Of a stretch of DNA of 64,000 nucleotides, positions 41,480 to 48,977 are shown in pieces. Position 1 is the stretch's first letter, and every line of letters starts with the position of its first letter. Source of the stretch: Anaerozeibacter quisquiliarum (lineage in GTDB: Bacteria > Bacillota > Clostridia > Christensenellales > Aristaeellaceae). Location of the stretch: the NCBI GenBank assembly GCA_051162045.1, contig JBISDI010000018.1; one strand, 5' to 3'. The position numbers were made by a program, and so were the translations under genes. The notes below the pieces were generated by a model. It saw nothing but the letters and a program-made list of their open reading frames with translations. It was not told the origin of the DNA and ran no database searches.

Positions 41480-41680
41480 ATGATAGACAAGACAATGAGC
41501 ATCGGCCAGGTACTCTCGCTCGACCGCAGCACCGCGCCCATCTTTATGAGGTACGGCATGCATTGCCTGGGCTGTCCGCACGCCACGGCCGAATCGATCG
41601 AGCAGGCCGGCGCGGCCCATAGCGTCGACGTCGACCAGCTGGTCAGCGACCTCAACGAGTATTTGGCCCTGAAACAGTAG
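41480..41680 (+). CDS. DUF1858 domain protein
   Basis: A 66-residue protein made of one DUF1858 domain, a short helical fold often found alone or fused to redox proteins. It keeps the C-x-x-C pair in GMHCLGCPHA near residues 27-36 preceded by APIFMRYGM. A good GGAGG site precedes the ATG. Family members are annotated as hydrid-cluster or disulfide-related, without proven function. It is transcribed from the promoter at 41390-41419. Confidence 0.85.
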   Translation: MIDKTMSIGQVLSLDRSTAPIFMRYGMHCLGCPHATAESIEQAGAAHSVDVDQLVSDLNEYLALKQ

Positions 41681-41703
41681 CGATCCGCAGGTTTTTGCAC
41701 CAT

Positions 41704-41747
41704 TTATCCACAGAACCCGCGTTCGGGGTTGTGGATATTGTGGATAA
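41704..41747. promoter_or_regulatory. Cluster of three DnaA boxes
   Basis: A perfect DnaA box TTATCCACA at 41704-41712. Two adjacent boxes lie on the other strand: TGTGGATAT at 41730-41738 (one mismatch) and TGTGGATAA at 41739-41747 (perfect). They sit between the DUF1858 gene and the ferritin-like gene. No dnaA or dnaN gene is in the window, so this is more likely a DnaA-responsive promoter or titration site than oriC. Confidence 0.7.
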
Positions 41748-41793
41748 GTGTGATCGTCAGACCACTGGGATAACGCGCGGGGGAGGCGACGGG

Positions 41794-42282
41794 ATGAAGC
41801 ATGTGTTCAGCGATCTGGAGGGACTGCGCATTGCGATCGAGATGGAGAAACGCGGCGCGGAGCTGTACCGCCACGCGGCGCGCGTCAGCCGGCGGCCCGA
41901 GGTGGTTGCGCTGGTCCATCGGCTGGAAAGGGACGAGCTCGACCACCAGCGCGAGTTTTCCGCGCACTACGAGCGCCTGCGGGACGCGCATGTAGAGGCC
42001 GAGCCCTACGCGGAGGAAAGCAGCGCGTACCTGGCGGCGGTGGCGGCCGACGTGGTGTTCCCGGGCGGACTGGTCGAGATGGCGTCGCATGCCATCGTCG
42101 ACGGGCCGGCGGCCATCCTGCGCCGCGCCATTCAATCGGAGAAGGACTCCATCCTGTTCTACGGCGAGATGATCGAGCGCGCCCAAAGCGAGGCCGCCCG
42201 CCGCGCGTTTGCCGACATCGTCACCGAGGAGCGGCGGCACATGCAGGAGTTGATCGACATGCTGATGGAGGTTGCGCCATGA
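41794..42282 (+). CDS. Ferritin-like/rubrerythrin-family diiron protein
   Basis: A 162-residue four-helix protein with two copies of the diiron ligand pattern. AIEMEKRGAELY and LERDELDHQREF lie in the first half (about residues 12-50), and AIQSEKDSILFY and IVTEERRHMQEL in the second (about 110-155). These ExxH-type Glu and His residues would bind two irons. There is no rubredoxin domain, so it is a short 'ferritin-like domain' member, possibly for peroxide or iron handling. The start at 41794 follows GGGAGG. Its stop overlaps the phosphoglucomutase start (ATGA), and DnaA boxes lie upstream. Confidence 0.85.
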   Translation: MKHVFSDLEGLRIAIEMEKRGAELYRHAARVSRRPEVVALVHRLERDELDHQREFSAHYERLRDAHVEAEPYAEESSAYLAAVAADVVFPGGLVEMASHAIVDGPAAILRRAIQSEKDSILFYGEMIERAQSEAARRAFADIVTEERRHMQELIDMLMEVAP

Positions 42283-44000
42283 ATTACAGGCAAGCGTATG
42301 ACAAGTGGCTGCGAGACTTTTCGGACGACGCCGCGACCATCCAAGAGCTCACCGCGATCGCAAACGACGAGCGCGCGATCGAGGATCGCTTCTACACCGG
42401 GCTTGAGTTCGGCACCGCCGGTATGCGCGGCGTGCTGGGCGCGGGGCTCAACCGCATGAACGCATACAACGTACGGCGCGCGACCGCGGCGCTGGCCGAG
42501 TACATCCTGCGCGAGCCGGGCCAGGCGGCGCGCGGCGTGGCGATCGCCTATGACTCGCGTCGCTGCTCGGATTCGTTCGCGCGCGAGGCCGCGCTCACGC
42601 TGTGCGCGCGCGGCGTGAAGGCGCACCTGTTCGATTCGCTCAGGCCCGTGCCGGTGCTGTCGTTCGCGGTTCGGCGCCTGAATTGCGTCGCTGGCATCGT
42701 GATTACCGCCAGCCACAACCCGCCCGAGTACAACGGCTATAAGGTGTACTGGGAGGATGGAGGGCAGATCGCGCCCGAGCGCGCGAAGGAGATCACTTCG
42801 ATAATCGGCACGATCGACTACAGGGACGCGGTCGCCATGGACGAGCGGCAGGCGCTTGACAAGGGTCTGCTCAGCATGATCCCGGCCGCGGTGGACGACG
42901 CCTACATCGACTTCGTCAAGTCGCTGTGCGTCAACCCGGAGCTTGCGCGCGAGATGGGCAAGACGGTGGGGATCGTATACACGCCGCTGCACGGCTCGGG
43001 CAATGTGCCGGTCCGGCGCGTGCTCAAGGAGATCGGGTTCGAGCAGGTCCACGTGGTGCCCGAGCAGGAAGCGCCCGACCCCGACTTCCCCACGGTCAGG
43101 GTGCCCAACCCCGAGGACCCGGCGGTGTTCGACCTGGCGCTTAAGCTGCAAGAGCAACTGAATGCGGACGTGGTGTTCGGCACCGACCCCGACTGCGACC
43201 GGGTGGGCGTCGCGGTCAAGGACGGCGCGGGCCAGGTGCATGTCCTGACCGGCAACCAGATCGGCTGTCTCCTTTTGCACTACATCCTGTCGCAGAAGGC
43301 CGCGCGGGGCGAGCTGCCCAAGGACGGCGCGGCGGTCAAGTCGATCGTGTCCACCGAGATGGCGCGCGCAATCGCCGGCCGCTACGGCGTGACGCTGTTC
43401 GACGTGCTGACCGGGTTCAAGTTCATCGCCGAGATGATCCAGCGCTTTGAGACCGAGCACGACCACACCTTCCTGTTCGGGTTCGAGGAGTCGTTCGGCT
43501 TCCTATCTGGCACCGAGGTGCGCGACAAGGACGGCGTAAACGCCTGCATGCTGATCGCCGAGACCGCGGCCTGGTACAAGAAGCAGGGCATGACGCTCTA
43601 CAACGCGCTGCAGGCGCTGTTTGAGGAGTACGGTCATTACGGCGAGCAGATGACCGCGTTCAGCCTCAAGGGCAAGGACGGCCTTACGCGCATCGGCCAA
43701 ATCATGCGCTCGCTCAGGAGCGATCCGCCGACCGAATTCGGCCCGTTCAAGGTGGTCGCCGTGCGAGACTACCAGACCGGCATCCGGATCGAGGACGGAA
43801 CGCCCTCCCACCTGGGCCTGCCGGTGTCGGACGTGCTCTACTTCGAGTTGGACAAAGGTGCGTGGGTGTGCGTCAGGCCCTCGGGCACCGAGCCCAAGAT
43901 CCGCATCTACGCCAATGTGGTGACCGAATCGGCGGAAGAAACGCAGGCGCAGCTTGAGACGCTCACCAAGGCGTCGATCGCGCGGTTGGAGGCACAATGA
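42279..44000 (+). CDS. Phosphoglucomutase/phosphomannomutase (alpha-D-phosphohexomutase)
   Basis: A 573-residue enzyme of the PgcA-like phosphohexomutase group that interconverts glucose or mannose 1- and 6-phosphates through a phosphoserine. The phosphoserine loop is TASHNPPEYNGYKVYW near residues 145-160. The Mg site GTDPDCDRVGVAV is near 305-317 and the sugar loop GFEESFGFL near 405-413. The C-terminal phosphate loop is RPSGTEPKIRIY near 536-547. The start overlaps the ferritin-like gene and the stop overlaps the caspase-like gene. Confidence 0.94.
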   Translation: MNYRQAYDKWLRDFSDDAATIQELTAIANDERAIEDRFYTGLEFGTAGMRGVLGAGLNRMNAYNVRRATAALAEYILREPGQAARGVAIAYDSRRCSDSFAREAALTLCARGVKAHLFDSLRPVPVLSFAVRRLNCVAGIVITASHNPPEYNGYKVYWEDGGQIAPERAKEITSIIGTIDYRDAVAMDERQALDKGLLSMIPAAVDDAYIDFVKSLCVNPELAREMGKTVGIVYTPLHGSGNVPVRRVLKEIGFEQVHVVPEQEAPDPDFPTVRVPNPEDPAVFDLALKLQEQLNADVVFGTDPDCDRVGVAVKDGAGQVHVLTGNQIGCLLLHYILSQKAARGELPKDGAAVKSIVSTEMARAIAGRYGVTLFDVLTGFKFIAEMIQRFETEHDHTFLFGFEESFGFLSGTEVRDKDGVNACMLIAETAAWYKKQGMTLYNALQALFEEYGHYGEQMTAFSLKGKDGLTRIGQIMRSLRSDPPTEFGPFKVVAVRDYQTGIRIEDGTPSHLGLPVSDVLYFELDKGAWVCVRPSGTEPKIRIYANVVTESAEETQAQLETLTKASIARLEAQ

Positions 44001-46012
44001 ATACGTTCAGCAGACGGTGGATTGCGCTGGCGCTGTCGGCGGCTTTGCTGCTCGCGCCGGTTTTGGCGGTGGGTGAGGAAGGCGGCTGGCGCGCAAACTA
44101 TCAGCGGCTGCTCGGGCTGCTCGGGCTCGACGAGATTCGGCTGGCCTCGCTCGCCGACCTCGATTTCGACGGTACGCCGGAGCTGATCTGCGCGGCGGAC
44201 GGGCAGTTGCTGGTGTTTGCGGCCGTGGGCAGGCAGGCGCTGCTCAGCGGGGGGTTCCCGCTGCCGTTCGAGGCAAGCGCGCTTCGGCTTACGCTGCACC
44301 GCGTCAAGAAGGGCGGTTACGCCTGGCGCGCCGAACTCCAAGGCGGCACGCCCGAGCAGCGCGTACTGGCCGAGCTGCGCAAGCGGGGGCGGACGGCCGA
44401 AATCGCGCGGGGATTTGCTGCCTACGAGGTAGAGGGCCGGCGCGTCTACACGGTGAACAACGGCATGACGAGCCAGCAAAAGTATGAAAAGCAGCTGAAG
44501 GCCTATCTGGCCGCGCACGTCGATCAGCGCGTCGCGCCCGTGACCGATCCGGGCTCGAGCGCGCACCGCCAGTTCGACGCGCTGGCCGCCGCCTACGAGG
44601 CCCAGCCCCCGATTCCCGCGATCAAGGCCCGGTCGGTCGTGCTCGATAAGAAGAAGGTCTCGGCTGAGTACGGCGACGATATCCAGTTGACCGCGCGCGT
44701 GACGCCCGCCTACGCCACCGGCCTTACCTGGACGAGCAGCGACGAGGCACTGGCGAGCGTGGACGAGCGCGGCATCGTCACAATCTTCGGCTACGAAGGG
44801 ACCGCGATCATCACCGCGCGGATCGGTGACAGGCGCGCGACCTGCACGGTCTCCGTCAAGCGCCCCAAGGCCCAATCGGTGACGATCGGGGCCGATACGC
44901 TCGACCTCAGGGCGGGCGGCACGCTCCAGTTGAACGGCCAGGCGTGGCCGATATCGGCCGACCAGGCGCTCGCCTGGCAGACCGACAACGCGCGGGTGGC
45001 CACCGTCGACAGCGAGGGGCTGGTCACAGGTCTCACGATGGGCAACGCGATGATTAGCGCCCGCTCCAAGAACGGCGTGAGCGCCAGCGTGTTTTTGACC
45101 GTGGGCCCCTCCGCAAACGCGCCCGCGCCCATCGGCATCAAACGGCGCGCGGTCATCATCACCGGCAGCGTACTGCCCGAGGGCGGCAGCATGCGCGGCG
45201 ACGCCTACGTGTTCGCGCACGATGGGCTGCAAATGCGCAACGCCTTCGCGCAGTCGGGCTTCGGCGGCGCGGGCGGCATTGACACCGTGTCGCTTTTGAC
45301 CAATCTGCCGACCGGGGCCGAAGTACTCGACGGGCTCAGGCACGCGCTGCGCGACGCCGGCCCGGACGACGTCAGCTACGTATACATCCAGTGCCATGGC
45401 GCCGACCCCGCCACGACCGAGCCGGACTTCTGGATGGCGGTCGGCTCAAACGACGACAACTCCTGCTGGGTCAGCTCCGCGCAGCTGCGCCGCGCGCTCG
45501 ACACCGTTCAAGGCAAGGTCGTCGTCATGCTGGGCTGCTGCTTCAGCGGCGGCGCGATCGGCAAGGGCACGGCCAAGGGGCCCTCGTTCGACGCGTTCAT
45601 GCGCGCGTTCACGGCCCAGCGGCGGGTGCGCAAGTCGGGCGAGCTTGCGGCGGAAAAATACCTGGTGCTGTGCGCGGCCAGCCAGACACAGGAGAGCATC
45701 TTCAACTACAACAACGACATCCCCGAGGGCGGGCTGCAGAATTTCTACGGCGCGGGGCTGTTCGGCTCCGCGGTCTGCGAAGGCACCGGCTGGGACCTTA
45801 GGCAGGGCGTAACCTGCGACTGGAAGGCCGACGCAGACGGCGACGGCAAGGTGACGCTCGACGAGTTGCATAAATTCACCCGTCGCCGGGTGCGGCAGCT
45901 GTACTACGAGTTCGGCGTGCAATACGAGGAAACCCTGGGCTACACCGAGAAGGGCATTCATCAGGTTCAGGCCTGGCCCGAAGGTTCGGATTTCGTCGTG
46001 TTCGCCAAGTAA
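43997..46012 (+). CDS. Secreted caspase-like (clan CD, metacaspase-type) protein with Ig-like domains
   Basis: A 671-residue exported protein. A Sec signal peptide covers residues 1-26. An FG-GAP-like calcium motif (DLDFDGTPEL) is near 54-63. Two BIG2-type Ig domains span about 211-287 and 291-368. The C-terminal domain, about 385-670, is caspase-like. In it the probable dyad is His467 in YIQCHG and Cys515 in MLGCCFSGG, matching the GHG and DCCHSG blocks of metacaspases. A perfect EF-hand-type loop (D612 to E623, DADGDGKVTLDE) follows. Calcium-dependent proteolysis outside the membrane is the likely activity. It overlaps the phosphoglucomutase gene by ATGA. The target is unknown. Confidence 0.78.
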   Translation: MNTFSRRWIALALSAALLLAPVLAVGEEGGWRANYQRLLGLLGLDEIRLASLADLDFDGTPELICAADGQLLVFAAVGRQALLSGGFPLPFEASALRLTLHRVKKGGYAWRAELQGGTPEQRVLAELRKRGRTAEIARGFAAYEVEGRRVYTVNNGMTSQQKYEKQLKAYLAAHVDQRVAPVTDPGSSAHRQFDALAAAYEAQPPIPAIKARSVVLDKKKVSAEYGDDIQLTARVTPAYATGLTWTSSDEALASVDERGIVTIFGYEGTAIITARIGDRRATCTVSVKRPKAQSVTIGADTLDLRAGGTLQLNGQAWPISADQALAWQTDNARVATVDSEGLVTGLTMGNAMISARSKNGVSASVFLTVGPSANAPAPIGIKRRAVIITGSVLPEGGSMRGDAYVFAHDGLQMRNAFAQSGFGGAGGIDTVSLLTNLPTGAEVLDGLRHALRDAGPDDVSYVYIQCHGADPATTEPDFWMAVGSNDDNSCWVSSAQLRRALDTVQGKVVVMLGCCFSGGAIGKGTAKGPSFDAFMRAFTAQRRVRKSGELAAEKYLVLCAASQTQESIFNYNNDIPEGGLQNFYGAGLFGSAVCEGTGWDLRQGVTCDWKADADGDGKVTLDELHKFTRRRVRQLYYEFGVQYEETLGYTEKGIHQVQAWPEGSDFVVFAK

Positions 46013-46037
46013 ACCAATTGTATGCGGAGGGATGACC

Positions 46038-46442
46038 ATGTCGGAAGAGCTGGAACCGCGCGATCCGCAGACTCGGGAAGAACGCACGGAAGAGATTCGT
46101 GAAGAGCGGTCGGAAGACGGCGAGCCCGCCGTGCCCAAGACCGGGTTTTTGCGGCGCGTGGAGAAGATGCCCGAGTCTGAGTGGAACCTCTGGTCGGCGC
46201 TGGCCGGCGTGGTGCTGGGCCTGCTGGCCTCGGCCAGCCTGTTCTTCTACCCCAAGTCCAATGGCTTCCTGCCCATGGGGTCGTTGATCGCGCTGGCGCT
46301 GGCCACGGTGGTGCCCCGCTACGCCGAGCGCCGGCTGGAACGCGACGCGCCCAAGCTGCGCATCGCCATGATCGCCACGCTGGCGATCGCGCTGGCGGTC
46401 TTCGTGGCCGTCAAGCTGATTACGCGCGGCGCGGCGGCGTAA
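46038..46442 (+). CDS. Small membrane protein with acidic N-terminus
   Basis: A 134-residue protein with a charged N-terminal half (many Glu and Arg, residues 1-45) and three hydrophobic segments near 56-73, 77-92 and 108-130. The second ATG (46038) is chosen because GGAGG is 7 nt from it and 1 nt from the first. I do not recognise the family. It follows the caspase-like gene by 25 nt and precedes a strong hairpin, so it ends this unit. Confidence 0.65.
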   Translation: MSEELEPRDPQTREERTEEIREERSEDGEPAVPKTGFLRRVEKMPESEWNLWSALAGVVLGLLASASLFFYPKSNGFLPMGSLIALALATVVPRYAERRLERDAPKLRIAMIATLAIALAVFVAVKLITRGAAA

Positions 46443-46453
46443 GCGCCGTACAT

Positions 46454-46508
46454 AAACGCGGATGGGCGTCCGGAGGGCTTTGTCCTCCGGACGCCCATCC
46501 GCGTTTAC
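46454..46508. terminator. 24-bp perfect hairpin before the spoIIIA operon
   Basis: Left arm 46454-46477 (TAAACGCGGATGGGCGTCCG...) and right arm 46485-46508 are fully complementary around the 7-nt loop GCTTTGT. It lies 12 nt after the small membrane protein stop. It lacks a T run but would be very stable and separates the two units. Confidence 0.7.
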
Positions 46509-46586
46509 GCGCAGGCGGCCGGGCCTTGGCGCGAGCGTTCTTTTCATTTTCTCGGGCACATATATTGCTGTGCGGGAGGGAGGGAC

Positions 46587-47444
46587 ATGCGCTCGTTGAT
46601 CGAACGGCTGCCCGACGAGCTGATGTGGATCGGGGAAATCGACCTTTCCGAGGTGCGCGAGGTGCGTGTGCGGCTGGGCCAACAGGTGGAGCTGCGCGGC
46701 ACGCGCGGCAGTCGTCTCATGGGCGATCCGGTCCCGGCGGCGGTGCTCCGAGCGCTGGTCCATGCGCTGACCGCGCACTCGCTGTACGCCTGTGAGGTTC
46801 AAATGCGCGAAGGCTTCTTCAGCTTGCCCGGCGGGCTGCGCGTGGGGCTGACCGGCCGCTACGCCTCGGGCGAAGACGCGCCCATCCAGCAGGTCACCTC
46901 GGTATGCATCCGCCTGAGCCGCGCGGTGGACGGCGCGGTCAAGACCGTGCTGCCGTTCCTGATGGACGGCGCGCGCCCGCTGAGCGCGCTGATCCTGTCC
47001 GCGCCCTGCATGGGCAAGACCACGCTGCTGCGCGCGCTGATTCGCGCGCTGTCGGAGGCCGGCTGCGCCGTAGCGGTGGCCGACGAGCGCGACGAGCTGG
47101 GCGGCGCGCCGACGCTCGGGCCGCGCGCCGACGTGGCCGCGCTCGTGCCCAAGCGCATCGCCATCATGCGCATGCTGCGTGCGCTCTCCCCCGATGTGGT
47201 CGCGACCGACGAGCTGGGCCATTCCGGCGACGCCGAGGCGGTCGAAGAGGCGGCGCGCTGCGGCTCCGCGGTGCTGGCCACCGCCCACGCGCGCTCATTC
47301 GAAAGCGCTGTCCGGCGGCCGTCGCTTGAACGGCTGCTGCGTGCGGGGGTGTTCGAGCGCTACGTCGAGCTCGACGGCTCGCCGGGGCATGTGGTGAGGA
47401 TCCTGGACGGCGAGGGGGGAACGCTGTGGACGGATGGACGCTGA
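46587..47444 (+). CDS. spoIIIAA: Stage III sporulation protein AA (ATPase)
   Basis: A 285-residue secretion-ATPase-like protein of the SpoIIIA-SpoIIQ channel between mother cell and forespore. Walker A is SAPCMGKTTLLRAL near residues 138-151 and Walker B VVATDELGHSGD near 206-217. LRVGLTGRY near 84-92 is typical of SpoIIIAA. It starts after a GGGAGGGAGGG site. A CATATATT at 46560-46567 resembles a sigma-E -10, but no matching -35 at proper spacing was found. The C-terminal end overlaps spoIIIAB by 19 nt. Confidence 0.95.
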   Translation: MRSLIERLPDELMWIGEIDLSEVREVRVRLGQQVELRGTRGSRLMGDPVPAAVLRALVHALTAHSLYACEVQMREGFFSLPGGLRVGLTGRYASGEDAPIQQVTSVCIRLSRAVDGAVKTVLPFLMDGARPLSALILSAPCMGKTTLLRALIRALSEAGCAVAVADERDELGGAPTLGPRADVAALVPKRIAIMRMLRALSPDVVATDELGHSGDAEAVEEAARCGSAVLATAHARSFESAVRRPSLERLLRAGVFERYVELDGSPGHVVRILDGEGGTLWTDGR

Positions 47445-47941
47445 GGCTTACCGCGGCGGCGGTGCTGACGCTGTGCGGCGCGGCCGCAGGCCGGAGCCTC
47501 GCCGCCGTCAGGCGGCGGCGCGTTGTGCAGCTGATGCTGCTCACGGCGGCGCTTCAGCGGCTCGAGGTGCAGATGCTCGAAAAGCTGCTGCCGCTCAAGG
47601 AGGCGCTGGCCGCCTCGGCCCACCCGGCGCTCGGGGCGGTCGGAGAGGGCATGACCGGCGCGCGCGGGGCGCTGCTTTCGTGGCTCGGCGCGGCGGACGC
47701 TCTGCGCGCGCGCGGGGGAGAGCTGTCGGCGCTCTGCGGCGAGGACGTGGCCGCGCTCGACCGGCTGTTCGACGGCCTGGGTACGTCGGGCGCGTCCGAG
47801 CAGCGGATTTTGCTCGAGGGCGTGCAGGAGGAGCTTAAGCGCCTCGCCCAAGCCGCACGCAAGACCGCCGACGAGCACGCGAAGCTCTACACCTCGCTGG
47901 GGCTGATTGCGGGGCTGGCATTATCCATCTGCCTGCTGTGA
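47426..47941 (+). CDS. spoIIIAB: Stage III sporulation protein AB
   Basis: A 171-residue protein with an N-terminal membrane segment (about 9-27) and a helical body. It has the diagnostic C-terminus KLYTSLGLIAGLALSICLL, a second membrane segment. This matches SpoIIIAB, which resembles a GspF-like platform protein. The GTG start at 47426 lies within spoIIIAA. It is followed by a palindromic element rather than directly by spoIIIAC. Confidence 0.93.
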   Translation: MDGWTLRLTAAAVLTLCGAAAGRSLAAVRRRRVVQLMLLTAALQRLEVQMLEKLLPLKEALAASAHPALGAVGEGMTGARGALLSWLGAADALRARGGELSALCGEDVAALDRLFDGLGTSGASEQRILLEGVQEELKRLAQAARKTADEHAKLYTSLGLIAGLALSICLL

Positions 47942-47950
47942 CGAACCGAC

Positions 47951-48076
47951 CCATTCCCCTCCTCTGAGGGGCGCCCGCAGGCGGGGTGGTGAACCTGCTG
48001 GTCGTACCGCTCAAGCTTCGCGGGCTCTGTAATCAGGCCCCCACCCCGCCCCCGCGAGGGCACCCCTCCGAGGAGA
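47951..48076. repeat. MITE-like palindromic element between spoIIIAB and spoIIIAC
   Basis: Left arm about 47957-47989 (CCTCTGAGGGGCGCCCGC...) and right arm 48041-48075 are imperfect complements over about 32 bp, with a ~50-bp centre. The inner motif GCCCGCAGGCGGGG is identical in the element at 50326-50477. No coding capacity. It separates genes that are normally contiguous in this operon. Confidence 0.7.
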
Positions 48077-48098
48077 GAAAATGGAAAGGAGCGGCGCG

Positions 48099-48296
48099 AT
48101 GGACATTGAACTGATCTTCAAGATCGCCGCGATCGGCGTGCTGGTGGCGGTGCTGTCGCAGGTGCTCAGCCGCGCCGGGCGCGACGACATGGCGATGCTG
48201 ACCGCGCTGGCGGGGCTCATCATCGTGCTGTTCATGGTGGTCAACCTGATCTCCGAATTTTTCGGCAGCGTCAGGTCGATCTTCCAGCTGTACTGA
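48099..48296 (+). CDS. spoIIIAC: Stage III sporulation protein AC
   Basis: A 65-residue protein with two membrane helices (about 4-22 and 32-52) and the SpoIIIAC pattern MDIELIFKIAAIGVLV followed by GRDDMAMLTALAGLIIVL. The start at 48099 has AAGGAG five nt upstream. A second ATG six codons earlier is also possible. Length agrees with family members of about 65-70 residues. Confidence 0.95.
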   Translation: MDIELIFKIAAIGVLVAVLSQVLSRAGRDDMAMLTALAGLIIVLFMVVNLISEFFGSVRSIFQLY

Positions 48297-48298
48297 CG

Positions 48299-48685
48299 AT
48301 GGACGTGGTGAAGCTGTTTTTGCTGTGCGTGGCGGCGGCGCTGATGTGTGCGGCGCTGCGCGTGCAGCGGCCGGAGCTCGCGATGGCGCTGTCGATCGCG
48401 GCGGGCGTGATGGCGCTGATCTGGGCGCTCGGCTACGTGAAGGACGCGGTCGCCGCGCTGACCGCGCTGGCCGGGGGCGCGGGGCTGCCCGGCACCTCGA
48501 CCGGGATCATGCTGCGCGCCGCCGGCGTGACGCTGCTCGGCGAGTTCGCCGCGCAGCTGTGCCGCGACGCCGGCGAGGGCGCGCTGGCCGGCCGTGTGGA
48601 GTTGGGCGCGCGCGTGGTGCTGCTGTCGATGAGCGTGCCGCTGGTGACCGCGCTGGCCGGCCGGCTGGTGGCGCTGCTGCCGTGA
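48299..48685 (+). CDS. spoIIIAD: Stage III sporulation protein AD
   Basis: A 128-residue protein with four hydrophobic segments, starting 2 nt after spoIIIAC. It shows the family pattern of a first helix VVKLFLLCVAAALM, a GLPGTSTGIMLRAAGVTLLGEFAAQLCRDAGE stretch near residues 62-93, and a final helix. It is part of the membrane ring of the feeding-tube channel. Confidence 0.94.
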   Translation: MDVVKLFLLCVAAALMCAALRVQRPELAMALSIAAGVMALIWALGYVKDAVAALTALAGGAGLPGTSTGIMLRAAGVTLLGEFAAQLCRDAGEGALAGRVELGARVVLLSMSVPLVTALAGRLVALLP

Positions 48686-48977
48686 GGAAGACGCTGGTCA
48701 GATCACGCGCCTCTGGCGTAGGCCTACTGCGCGTGAGAAGGGATGGGGGACCGGATTGCTGAATTTCCTGTGGAAAATTCCGGGCGCAATCCGGCTGCCG
48801 GGATCGATTCCGAGTCGGGGCGCACCCGATCGCGCCCGGTGGGCGAGGAAGAAAGGGCGCCAGCCCAATGAGCAAGCGAGCATCCACGCCGGATGGCGTG
48901 GGGGCGGCCATTGCGAATTGAGTGAGGGCAAGCGCGCCCCTCGTCGGAATCCACAGGTACCGGCAGAGCCGGCTCCC
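48686..48977. other. Unusual 292-bp spacer within the spoIIIA operon
   Basis: No gene is supported, although the frame of spoIIIAE stays open back to 48756. It contains a strong hairpin, 48751-48759 with 48786-48794 (CCGGATTGC and complement) enclosing GAATTTCC and GGAAAATTC. Several GC-rich short inverted repeats follow. Just beyond it, 48989-49008 (TGGAGGGC-GTTG-GCCCTCCA) forms another hairpin. It looks like inserted palindromic DNA. Confidence 0.6.

Noticed and set aside
41704..41747. Possible chromosomal origin
   Set aside because: Only three DnaA boxes, no AT-rich unwinding region and no dnaA/dnaN/recF/gyrB genes.
46540..46567. Sigma-E promoter for spoIIIAA
   Set aside because: CATATATT fits a -10, but no -35 with the right spacing is present, so it is mentioned only under spoIIIAA.
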